Shown here one piece after another: positions 8,644-17,300 of a DNA stretch of 64,000 nt (positions within the stretch are counted from its first letter, which is position 1; the number at the start of each line of letters is the position of its first letter). A program made the translations under genes and the position numbers. The stretch spans positions 124,001-188,000 of the forward strand of contig CAYRYU010000002.1 of assembly GCA_964428355.1 (NCBI GenBank), written 5' to 3'. Source of the stretch: CAYRYU01 sp964428355 (lineage in GTDB: Bacteria; Muiribacteriota; Ozemobacteria; Ozemobacterales; Ozemobacteraceae). The notes beneath the pieces are model-generated. The model was given only the letters and a program-made list of their open reading frames with translations. It did no database searches and had not been told where the DNA came from.

Positions 8644-9592
8644 GATCAAGGAACTCGTCTTCTCCTTCATGGACCGGCTCTCCATAACCCCTGTACCCGA
8701 AGGCGACGGAACCTGGCGGGTCCAGATTCCCGAAAAGGAGAAGAGCTTCTTCAACGGCAACGAGGAGCTGCTTTTCACGTTCGACCGCGCCATTGCGGAA
8801 AACCACCGCGATCTGGAACTGATCTGCGATGGGTCCTATCTGCTCAGGAAGATCATCGAACGGTTGCTCGAGACCCCCAAGGTAAGCCGGGTTTTCGCCC
8901 TGACCCCTCCTTCCCTTCCGCCGATCGACAAGCAGAAGGGTACGGAGCTCCGTGTGGTGACCGCGGGCAAGGTCTACTACCGTCAACAGGTGATTTTCAA
9001 CTTCAAGGTCAGGATCAAATCGGATTCGTGCAAGGAAATGCTGTTTTCGGCCCTTGCCGATGCGGCAAAACATGAAATATACTTGAAGAAGGGGTTGTCC
9101 TGGATCGGTCCCGAGGAGTATTCGGAAACCCCCGACCCCGACATTCCGGTCGAGGAATCCGGGGAAGAGATTCTTCGTTTGTATCTCCAGGCATGTCGGA
9201 AGCTGGAGGAAACCATGGCTTCCGAAATCGAGGAGTTGAAGGAGGGATTGTCCGAGGAGTTCCGTGAGGAGCTCGACAAGTTCAGGGAATACCTGAACGA
9301 GCAGAAACGCGAACTCCAGAAGAAACGTGAAAACGTCTGCTTCCACCTCTACTTCTTCCAGAAGGAAGAGGAAATCGACCGGATGATCCGGGACCTGGAA
9401 GCGGAACAGGAACGGAAGATCGAAGAACTGAAGGAGAAATACGCACTCAAGGTGGAGATCAACCTGGTCGGAGCGATCATGGTGTGCATTCCCACGATCG
9501 GGGTCCCGGCGAGCCAGCTCGCGAGAAAGCGGAAGGAAGCGACGACGATCCCGATGGGCGGAGGCAACCTGGAGGCCCGGCCCGCAGTCTGA
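8630..9592 (+). CDS. Companion protein of the SNF2 ATPase, with coiled coil
   Basis: 320 residues, starting inside the end of the SNF2 gene. The N-terminal part (about 1-200) contains a GDGTWRVQIPE block, LLFTFDRAIAENH and an ICDGSYLLRKIIE stretch. These resemble the region that follows the helicase core within single-chain SNF2/RapA-like proteins of other prokaryotes. Residues 200-285 form a long charged coiled coil, and the tail is short and hydrophobic. My inference is a split-off accessory C-terminal domain that works with the upstream ATPase, comparable in arrangement to two-gene SNF2 operons such as yqhH-yqhG of Bacillus. Direct homology is not established here. Confidence 0.65.
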   Translation: MEENKIKELVFSFMDRLSITPVPEGDGTWRVQIPEKEKSFFNGNEELLFTFDRAIAENHRDLELICDGSYLLRKIIERLLETPKVSRVFALTPPSLPPIDKQKGTELRVVTAGKVYYRQQVIFNFKVRIKSDSCKEMLFSALADAAKHEIYLKKGLSWIGPEEYSETPDPDIPVEESGEEILRLYLQACRKLEETMASEIEELKEGLSEEFREELDKFREYLNEQKRELQKKRENVCFHLYFFQKEEEIDRMIRDLEAEQERKIEELKEKYALKVEINLVGAIMVCIPTIGVPASQLARKRKEATTIPMGGGNLEARPAV

Positions 9593-9610
9593 GGGTAAGG
9601 AGGCGCTGCC

Positions 9611-9913
9611 ATGTTTTTCAAACAGATCCTGATTCTCTTCGTCATCATGGGGGTCCTCGGTTTCATTTATGGAGACCGGGTCCTGAATTTCCAGGCGAAC
9701 CTGATGCTGAACTGGCAGTACGATTTCCCCGCCTATGAAGCCTACGAGCGGATCATCCGGTATTACCCCTCCAGCATCTACCGAATGGAAGCGCAGAAGA
9801 TGATGGAAATACTGGTGAAACGCAACCACGACCTCCGAAAATATCTCGAGATCCGCGACAAGGATATCCGGAAGCTGGAAAAGGAACGCGCGAAGCAGGA
9901 GGCCAACCGCTAG
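9611..9913 (+). CDS. Small membrane-anchored TPR-like protein
   Basis: 100 residues with one N-terminal transmembrane segment (residues 5-22, QILILFVIMGVLGFIYG), then a helix pair with AYEAYERIIRYYP followed by a second amphipathic helix that resembles a tetratricopeptide unit, then a lysine/glutamate-rich helix. The start is well supported by TAAGGAGG 9 bases upstream of ATG 9611. It is the last gene of the LysM-SNF2 run and is followed by a strong hairpin. No specific function can be assigned. Confidence 0.6.
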   Translation: MFFKQILILFVIMGVLGFIYGDRVLNFQANLMLNWQYDFPAYEAYERIIRYYPSSIYRMEAQKMMEILVKRNHDLRKYLEIRDKDIRKLEKERAKQEANR

Positions 9914-9952
9914 TTTTCCCCACGTTGGCCTTTCCCTGGTCCCGAATTCAGG

Positions 9953-9991
9953 ATCGCCGGAAGCAGTTTTTTCGAAGCCGCTTCCGGCGAT
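9953..9991 (+). terminator. Hairpin terminator after the LysM-SNF2 run
   Basis: ATCGCCGGAAGC (9953-9964) pairs over 12 bases with GCTTCCGGCGAT (9980-9991) and is followed by TTCTGGTTTT. A second weaker hairpin (GCCTGGG/CCCGGGC) lies about 20 bases on. The remaining 351-base gap 9914-10264 holds this terminator and the promoter of the next gene; I see no gene in it. Confidence 0.6.
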
Positions 9992-10160
9992 TCTGGTTTT
10001 CACGGGCCTGGGTTTCCCGGGCACGCTCCCGAAGAGGTCTTGTACTGCCTTCCGAAATGAGGGCGGGGGGGGGAGGCCATGGAAAAGCGCGACGGAATGA
10101 ATATCGAAAGGGATTTTCAGGCTGGCCTTTTTCGCCTCAAGTTGTACTGGAGGGAATATC

Positions 10161-10189
10161 TTGTTTGGATGACAGGGATCCTGTATGAT
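10161..10189 (+). promoter_or_regulatory. Promoter of the lectin-repeat lipoprotein gene
   Basis: TTGTTT (10161-10166) and TATGAT (10184-10189) are spaced by exactly 17 bases. The predicted transcript starts near 10196, downstream of the open-frame codons at 10079-10160. This supports translation starting at ATG 10265. Confidence 0.5.
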
Positions 10190-10264
10190 TCCACGGGAAC
10201 CGAGATCGAGGCGGGCCGCAAGAGGAAGCAGAGCTTTCGGAAGCCGGCCTCTGAAGGAGTTATC

Positions 10265-13096
10265 ATGACCCAGAACCGGAGGTTCTTCGTTCTTCTTCTC
10301 GTAGCCGCCGTGGGGTGTTCCCTGGGCTGCCGTCTGATCGGCGGATATGGGAATGACCCCGAGGTGAATGTTGGGGGCGGCGAGGCTACCGTCTTGACTG
10401 GTTCCGTTGCGTTGACCGGCGACGTCGAGCAAGGTCTGCTGGCGGGAGTCCGGGGTGGTCTTGCCTCGGGAACGAGCATTGGAAAGCAGATTCCATTTTC
10501 CGGTTTGAAGGCACAGCTGTTCTCGTATGAAGCCGGGGCCACCGTCACTCTTACCTTGCCGGTGGACGTTTCGGCCAGCGGGACGTTTTCCCTGGCTGGA
10601 AACGGTTTTCCGAAGAATCTTTTCGTCCGGGTGTTCAATTCCTCTGGGACTCTGGTATTGCTCGCGGTTGTCAACTCCCCGGTTTCGGGGACCACGATCA
10701 CTGTCTCCGAGCGCTCCACCGCCATCGGCCTGGTGATCGTCGCAGCAGCGGGAAGCAAGAAGCTCCTTCTGGCCAGCGATGTCGAAGCCCAGGTTTCCCA
10801 GAATGTCCTGTCGGCGATCACAACCCTGATCGCAGCCGGATTGCGGGACCCCGTCGCCGGCACCGGCGGGTTGCAGAACTCGGCGCTTGTCACGACGGCA
10901 GCGGACCAGACAAAACCGATGTCCACCGGCGGAGGGACCGCCAGCCCCACGGGTCCCACCTGGCCGGCGAACGTCCTTGCGGGCACCGCTTTGAACTCGC
11001 CGGTTCTTGCGGCTCTCGCCGGGCAGTATGGCCAGACGGCCCGCGCCGCGCTCGCCAGCCTGTCCGCCTCGGATCTCGACCAGGCCGTCCGGGCCGCGGT
11101 CGCGGTGGGCATCGATCTCTCCGCGATGACTCCCGCGGAAGCAGCAGCCAATCCGCTGATCCAGATGGCCCTTCGGGTGGGAACCCCGATCGTTTTCGAG
11201 AATCTGGGGGCGTTGACCCAGCTTCCGATCCCGGGCGGGACCGGAGACAGCGTGGCCGCCATGGCCGCTGCGCTGGGCATGGGCATTCGGGCACAGATCG
11301 CCCTGGCGGTTCCGTCGAACTACGCGGGCCAGACGGAACTGTACTGCTTTGGGGGGGATGGCACGCTGCCGGTTCTTCCCCTAGGTGTCGTGACGGGGGT
11401 GGCAACCCCCTCCGGCCTTCCCATCGTTTCCACCGACACCACGAAATTGCCCGGGATCTCGACGTGGAGTTTTCCCCTTCCCTCCGCCAGCCAGATGGCC
11501 GGAACGATCAAGACCCTTCTCGGGTCGAGCCTGCGCCAGCAAAGAATCCCCAATGGCTCGATCCGGGGATCGGTCAGCGCCCCTCCCCTGCCGCTCCCGC
11601 AGGCGAGTGTTTCGGGGACCCCTCCCACCGGTGTCACCAAGAAGGAATTCGTGATCAAATGGGGCGAGTTCGTCTGGTATCCGCGCGACCGGGGCCAGGA
11701 TTTCGTCATCCAATGCTCGCTCCGAGTACAGATGTTCCAGGGCCAGGGTGGGGAGAAGAAGTGGGTCCGGTTCATCGTCGACGACGCAGGATCCACAGCC
11801 GGATTCCTGAATCGGGGAGCACTTTATTTCCGGAGCGATCACGACAAGGGCTATTTCATCGGGGGAGCGCAGGTAAAGCTGACCACTCCCGACTCATGGG
11901 TCACGCTTGAACAGAGTCATCCGGCCCATGTCAATGCGGGCATCCCACCTGACGGTCCCAACAATATTCCCGCCTCGGAGTATCACCCGGCTCCGACCAC
12001 GAGCGTGACCGCCTTCGATGTGGACTATCTCGAAAACGGTGTCCGCAAGACGTGGCGGAGCGAGGAGTCCCGCCAGTTCCAGATGGACGAGTTCGAACTC
12101 AACCCCGGAACGGGGGCGGAATGGAACTGGCGCCTCTTCCTGTGTTACGCGCCCGACCACGGGGACAACAACGAGACCAAGAGGATCCGAAAGCTCGGAT
12201 ATCTTTCGGACCGGCCCGGCTCTCGCGGGCAGGTTTACTGGGATTGGGGTTACATGGCGGAAGACGTGGGGGACAACACCTCATTTGCGTTCGAGCATGA
12301 TCAGACTATCGGCTGGCCAATGCGCATGTCCCGTGGGACCGACCAGACGGCTTTCCACCCCCAGGTGCAGGCCTGTTATTCCGTAACGGGAAACGAGACG
12401 AGGTCGACCCAGTTCACCCTCCGCCTGGTTCAGGAGGTCTGGAACGTGTGGTCGGATGACCATGACCACGATTACCGGGCGGTCTACTCCGCGCAGCTCG
12501 ACCGGGGCGTCTCGGTCGATTTCCAACGGATGAAGGGTTCTTCCCCGATCTGGGCGACCAACACATCCGGCAATCCCGGTGCAAGGAAGGTCATGCAGAG
12601 CGACGGCAACCTCGTGATCTACAGCCAGGACGGAAGGGCACTCTGGGCATCCAACACGGGCGGAAGCAACGGGGCAAAGGGGGCCGTTCTCGAGATGCAG
12701 AGCGACGGCAATCTCGTGATCTACAGCCGGAAGGCTCTTTGGGCGACCAACACCAGCGGCAATCCGGGGGCGTACAAGAGGTTCCAGAGCGACGGCAACC
12801 TCGTCATCTACAGCAGCGACGGCCGGCCGCTCTGGGCTTCCGGCACTTCGGGAAACCCCGGAGCCACGTGCACGATGCAGGGCGACGGCAACCTGGTGAT
12901 CAAAGCCCAGGACGGCAGGGTCCTGTGGGCCGCCGGGACCGGAGGTAACAACGGGGCAAAGGACATCATGCAGGACGACGGCAACTACGTGATTTACGAC
13001 AACCGTCCCGTCTGGGCATCGAACACCAGCGGAAATCCTGGAGCCTACGACGTGATGCAGAATGACGGCAACTACGTGATCTACGCAGGCAACTGA
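10265..13096 (+). CDS. Large probable lipoprotein with six C-terminal bulb-lectin motifs
   Basis: 943 residues from ATG 10265, which has AAGGAG five bases upstream. The N-terminus is a lipoprotein-like signal (FFVLLLVAAVGC, candidate lipid Cys18 or Cys22), although neither cysteine has a perfect lipobox. Residues 30-400 are Ala/Thr/Gly-rich and unrecognised. Residues about 450-760 form a second unrecognised domain rich in Trp, Asp and Tyr. Residues about 765-943 hold six repeats of 29-34 residues with the monocot mannose-binding signature QxDGNxVIY starting at residues 778, 812, 841, 872, 903 and 932, each followed by an LWAxxTxGNxGA turn. B-lectin folds of this kind bind mannose in plant agglutinins and lectin-like bacteriocins. 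The protein is therefore probably a surface sugar-binding protein; ligand and role are unknown. A short palindromic repeat element is embedded at 11581-11623. Confidence 0.82.
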   Translation: MTQNRRFFVLLLVAAVGCSLGCRLIGGYGNDPEVNVGGGEATVLTGSVALTGDVEQGLLAGVRGGLASGTSIGKQIPFSGLKAQLFSYEAGATVTLTLPVDVSASGTFSLAGNGFPKNLFVRVFNSSGTLVLLAVVNSPVSGTTITVSERSTAIGLVIVAAAGSKKLLLASDVEAQVSQNVLSAITTLIAAGLRDPVAGTGGLQNSALVTTAADQTKPMSTGGGTASPTGPTWPANVLAGTALNSPVLAALAGQYGQTARAALASLSASDLDQAVRAAVAVGIDLSAMTPAEAAANPLIQMALRVGTPIVFENLGALTQLPIPGGTGDSVAAMAAALGMGIRAQIALAVPSNYAGQTELYCFGGDGTLPVLPLGVVTGVATPSGLPIVSTDTTKLPGISTWSFPLPSASQMAGTIKTLLGSSLRQQRIPNGSIRGSVSAPPLPLPQASVSGTPPTGVTKKEFVIKWGEFVWYPRDRGQDFVIQCSLRVQMFQGQGGEKKWVRFIVDDAGSTAGFLNRGALYFRSDHDKGYFIGGAQVKLTTPDSWVTLEQSHPAHVNAGIPPDGPNNIPASEYHPAPTTSVTAFDVDYLENGVRKTWRSEESRQFQMDEFELNPGTGAEWNWRLFLCYAPDHGDNNETKRIRKLGYLSDRPGSRGQVYWDWGYMAEDVGDNTSFAFEHDQTIGWPMRMSRGTDQTAFHPQVQACYSVTGNETRSTQFTLRLVQEVWNVWSDDHDHDYRAVYSAQLDRGVSVDFQRMKGSSPIWATNTSGNPGARKVMQSDGNLVIYSQDGRALWASNTGGSNGAKGAVLEMQSDGNLVIYSRKALWATNTSGNPGAYKRFQSDGNLVIYSSDGRPLWASGTSGNPGATCTMQGDGNLVIKAQDGRVLWAAGTGGNNGAKDIMQDDGNYVIYDNRPVWASNTSGNPGAYDVMQNDGNYVIYAGN
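11581..11623 (+). repeat. In-frame palindromic element, copy 1
   Basis: A 43-base stretch within the lectin lipoprotein gene that matches 48872-48915 almost throughout, apart from about five bases at the hairpin centre and one missing G. It also matches the reverse complement of 50083-50123. The shared outline is CCCTCCCCTGC, a hairpin centre, CCGCAGGCGAGTG, then TTTCGGGG. It is read here as PLPQASVSGTP. Confidence 0.65.
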
Positions 13097-13116
13097 GCCA
13101 CCCGCCACGTTCTTTT

Positions 13117-13149
13117 GCGATGCGGCCCGGGTTTCCCGGGCTGCATCGC
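13117..13149 (+). terminator. Strong hairpin after the lectin lipoprotein gene
   Basis: A 15-base-pair stem with one G-T wobble (13117-13131 with 13135-13149) closes a TTT loop, 20 bases after the stop codon. The downstream T stretch is weak, so termination may be partial. The hairpin lies upstream of the selected start of the next gene, which supports ATG 13235 over codons inside the hairpin. Confidence 0.55.
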
Positions 13150-13234
13150 CGGTTTCTCCAAAGGGAAAGTCGGCTTTGTTCGAACTATCGAGGCTTCGCA
13201 GCCTGTTCTTTTCAACCGGTTTAAAGGCGGTCCT

Positions 13235-14338
13235 ATGCCCGGAAATCGAAACGGATTCCCAACAGAAATGACGATCAAAACAGTGAACTTTGAGCATTGC
13301 ATCCCCATTCCGCCCGGGTGCCGGGAAAACCGATTCGGACCGGGCGGGCCCCGTCGGGGCGGAATCCTGTGGCTTATGTTCCTCATGATCCTTGCCGGTG
13401 CGGGGGCCTTCATCTATTTCGAACGTTACGGGAGAACCGGGCTTGTAGACCGGAGTACCCTGCGGAAGATGGTCAATTGCGAACTGGTAGGTTCTCACAG
13501 CGGGTCTGCAATGATCCCGTCCAACGGATCCGATTACCCCTGTTCGGTGCGGCTCGAGATAGATACCGACCTCCGGGTGACCAAAGCCGAATGGACGCAC
13601 ATGAATATCAAAGGCGTCCGACAGACCGCGAAATGGGGATTCCCATCCTTCAGCTCATTTTCGGAGGACAAACCGGGAAAAGGCCATTACGACATCACCC
13701 GGGACGGGGCCATTTTCCGGTTGAAATATGAGGGAACGAGGAACGAGGCTGTGGTGGCGGCATCCTTCGATTTTCCCTGCGATTCGTACAGGAAGATAAC
13801 CAGAGAGGTCTGCGACGGGCTTCTGAACCCCGATCCCGAAGTCGACGGGCTCTCGGCGATCATCACGGCGATGATCCCGAACTTCGACCAGGCCACCGTC
13901 ACCCGGGATCTGGGCAGTCTGACCCTGAGCGATTTCCTTCTTCTCCAGAAGGCCGCCGAAATCGCGAAGCCAGATCCCCGCTTCCAGGCGATGGCTGCGA
14001 CGGCCAGGGCGGGTTTCGGCTCCCCGAACGACTACGCGCTTGCTGGAGCGATCCTCAGGAACATCCAGATCCCGGGCAATGTTTCCGTCGATTACCGGAA
14101 GGTCGAGATCAACGCATACAACAAGACCTGCAACCCGCGCAGCGACACCACTTTCGGCCTCAAGAAGGTCGAGCCCTCCAGTTGGCGGGCGAAGGTGGTC
14201 TTTCTCAAATCCGGCGGGAAATACCTCGAGATCATGGACCGGAAGCTCGAGGAAACAGTTCCTGGGCGGGTCCCGGGGAAGAGCCGGCGGGAGTTCCACC
14301 CCATCCGGTATCCGCTTTCCGAGTTCACGAAGAAGTAG
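13235..14338 (+). CDS. Unknown single-pass membrane protein
   Basis: 367 residues from ATG 13235, preceded by AAAGGCGG. A Pro/Gly/Arg-rich cytoplasmic leader of about 45 residues precedes one transmembrane segment (about 47-67, GILWLMFLMILAGAGAFIYF). The remaining 300 residues should be periplasmic and contain several paired cysteines (for example DYPCSVRLE, DFPCDSYRK and NKTCNPRS), consistent with disulfides. No family is recognised. It is convergent with the efflux operon, with only 16 bases between stop codons. Confidence 0.65.
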   Translation: MPGNRNGFPTEMTIKTVNFEHCIPIPPGCRENRFGPGGPRRGGILWLMFLMILAGAGAFIYFERYGRTGLVDRSTLRKMVNCELVGSHSGSAMIPSNGSDYPCSVRLEIDTDLRVTKAEWTHMNIKGVRQTAKWGFPSFSSFSEDKPGKGHYDITRDGAIFRLKYEGTRNEAVVAASFDFPCDSYRKITREVCDGLLNPDPEVDGLSAIITAMIPNFDQATVTRDLGSLTLSDFLLLQKAAEIAKPDPRFQAMAATARAGFGSPNDYALAGAILRNIQIPGNVSVDYRKVEINAYNKTCNPRSDTTFGLKKVEPSSWRAKVVFLKSGGKYLEIMDRKLEETVPGRVPGKSRREFHPIRYPLSEFTKK

Positions 14339-14354
14339 GGAAACCGTTCCGCTT

Positions 14355-17300
14355 TCAGCGGCGGAACTCTTTCGATTCCTCCTCCAGGGCTTCGCGGGAG
14401 GCTGTCCAATCGACCAGCCCGAGGTCTTTCACGAAAAGGGCGTAGAGAACGGGAACGAGCAGCAACGTCACGAGCGTGGCAACAGTCAACCCTCCGATCT
14501 GGGCGTAGCAGAGCGGCTCCCAGAGAGGACCACCGTGGGCGGTAAGGGGAAGAAGCGCGATAAGGGTCGTCCCAACCGTGATCATGACGGGACGAAGGCG
14601 TATGATTCCAGCGTCCAGGAGTGCGTCTTCCAGCGTTTCGCCCCGTTCCCGGGCTTCCTCGATGAAGTCGAACAGGACCACGATATGGCTGATGATGACC
14701 CCGACGAGGCTCGCAACCCCAAGGAACGCCATGAACCCGAATGGGGAATCGAGGATGAAGAGGGCGAGGACGGCTCCCATCATGCCGAATGGGATGGCAC
14801 AGAAAACGATGACCGGTTTCACAGCATGGGAGAACTGGAACACGAGGGCAAGATATATCAGCAAGACGGAAACCAGGAGGACGACGGACAGCTCCCGGAA
14901 CCCCTTCTCCTGCTTTTCCTGCTCTCCCGCGATCTCGAGGCTGTATCCGAGCGGAAGGGCGGCCTTGAACTCAGCCAGGGCGGGCTCGAGGTTTTCCAGG
15001 ACCTGGGACGGGAGGAAACCCCGGCACGGAAAGCAGGAAACCGTGATCGCACGGAACTGGTTCCGCCGGCAGATCTTCTCGGGTTTCAGCCTCAGCTCGA
15101 GATCCGCCACCTGCCCGAGCGGCTGTCTATGGTCGGATGACAGCGAGAACACGTAGAAATTCCGAAGATCGGAGAGGTGCGAGGTGCTGTCCATCGAGGA
15201 CCTTGCCAGGATTGGAATCTCCCGGTCCCCTTCCCGTAGCTTGCCGAGCGGAAAACCGTTCAGGGCGATCGCCGCCGCGGAAGTGACGTCCAGGTGAGTG
15301 ATCCCGGAGAGGTTGGCGCGATCGTCGAGGGTTTTCAGGGACAGCGTGAGGTTGGGGGTTCCCCAGTCGTCACGGACCCGGTCCGAAATCGGACAGGCCT
15401 TGAAGATGCTTTTCAAGCGCGCAGACAACCGCCTCAGTTCGCCCAGGTCGGTCCCATAGATCCTGACGGAGACAGGGTTTCCGACCGGTTCCCCCGTTTC
15501 CAGCTGACGAACGTCGAAGACGGCTCCCGGAACCTTCCGGGAGAGCGCATCCTGAATCAGCGGAACCAGCCGGGCGGTATGCCTCTTGTCCTCGACCTCG
15601 ATCAGGATCTGTGCGTAGTTCAGCTGGCTGAGCTCCGGCTCGACGGAGAACCAGAACCGGGGCCCTCCTCCGCCAACGAAAGTGGTCAGATTGGCCAGGA
15701 CCCCGCGAGAGTGGGACTGGGCACCGGCATCGTGCCTTCCTTCAGGGCCTTCCGCCGGAAGAGAAGTCCTTCCCCATTCCTCGGCGGTCTCCCTGATCAC
15801 GAGCTCGGCCTTCCTGGCGATCGCATTGGTGGTGCTCAGGGGGGAATCGTCGGGAAGCCAGACATCGACATAGCTGAGGTACGAGAGGTCCTTCGGAAAG
15901 AACTGGTTCCGAAGTCCGCGAAAAGCCAGAAAGCCCGGGATCATGAGCAGGAAGCCCAGGGACAGGACAAGCTTCCGCCACCGAACGGCAATCCCCATGA
16001 CCGCCCCGTAGAACCGGTAGAACCCGGTTTTCCGCATCTCCTCGATCGAAGGCTCGTGGAAGGGACGAAGCAGGTAGTAGCTGATCAGCGGGACAAAGGT
16101 CAGCGAGACCAGGTTCGCCGAGATCAGCGAGCAGGTGATCACCACGGGAAGGCTGTAGAGGAAGCGGCCGACGTTTCCGCTCAGGAGAAGGAACGGAAGG
16201 TACGCCACTATGTTCGTCAGGGTCGCGAAGAACATCGCCGAATTGAGGCGGGTCGGTCCGAGCCATGAGGCCTTTATCGGGGGGACTCCCCGCCCCAGCA
16301 GGCGGTTGATCGAGTCGCCCGCGACCACGGGAACGTCGACCAGGATCCCGAGGGCGATGATGAGCGAGACGATCGAGACCTGCTGCAGGTCGATCTTCAG
16401 CACGAGCATCATCCCGAAAGTCATCGCCAGCGTCAGGGGGATCGAAACAGCCACAAGGACCGCGGTTCGCCAGTCCCAGAACCCGATCCAGGCGGTGAGG
16501 ACGACGAGTATGATTGCCTCCAGCAGGCTGTCCATGAAAAGCGAGATGCTTTCGCGCACCTGCTGGGGTTGATCGGAAGTCCGCTCCAGGATGAGTCCGG
16601 GTGGGAGCTGGCGACGCAGGGTCGCGAGAGCCTCGTCGACGGCGGCGCCGAAGTTGCCGATCTTTTCGCCGGGCCGCATCTGGACCGAAATGGTGATTGC
16701 CGGCAGGGTCCGCCAGGTCCCCTTGGGGTCGGGCTTGCAGAGGTGGTTCAGGAACCTCGGGGGGTCCTGGTACCCCCGGAACTGCTCGAAAACGTCCCGC
16801 GAGTAAAGCGGGGTTCCGGAGCTTCCCACGCCGATGATGAGGTTTTCGATCTCGTCCGCCGTGCGGAAGGCACCGGTTCCCTCGATCAGGATGTTCCGGT
16901 CGTCCGCGTTCAACATTCCGCCCGCCTGAAGCCGGTTTCTTGCCTCGAAGATGCGGGGGAGGTCGGCGGGCTTGATCCCCTGAGCGGCAAGCCGCTCCTG
17001 TTTGAAGATCAGGTAGATCTCCTCCTGAAGCACCCCGACCCGGTTCACCTTGGAAACCTGGGGAAGGGTTTTCAGGGATTTCTCGATGAACTCCGTCATC
17101 CGGTCGAGCTGCCGATAGGAATACTTCGGGCCCGCGACGGACGCGAGTTTCTGCCGCGTGGTGGCCGGGTCACGGATGATTACCGGGTCCCAGGCCTCGA
17201 GAGAGATCTCCGGCAGGCGGAGTTCGTCCCGGAGAAAGCTCCGGACTATCTCGTGGATTTTTTCATCGGAAATCCCGACCGGGAAATCCGCCCCGACCAT

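Noticed and set aside
6535..9592. Defence island such as DISARM around the SNF2 ATPase
   Set aside because: No methylase, phospholipase-D or DUF1998 partner genes are adjacent; neighbours are LysM and small membrane proteins.
10079..10264. N-terminal extension of the lectin lipoprotein
   Set aside because: It would place 62 residues before a signal peptide and lies over a promoter with a good 17-base spacer.
8627..10432. 601-codon open frame on the minus strand
   Set aside because: It is antisense to three plausible plus-strand genes and a terminator hairpin, and its translation is low-complexity with no recognisable domain.
12590..13094. CRISPR-like tandem repeats
   Set aside because: The repeats are coding lectin motifs with 29-34-residue spacing in one open frame, not short identical repeats with unique spacers.
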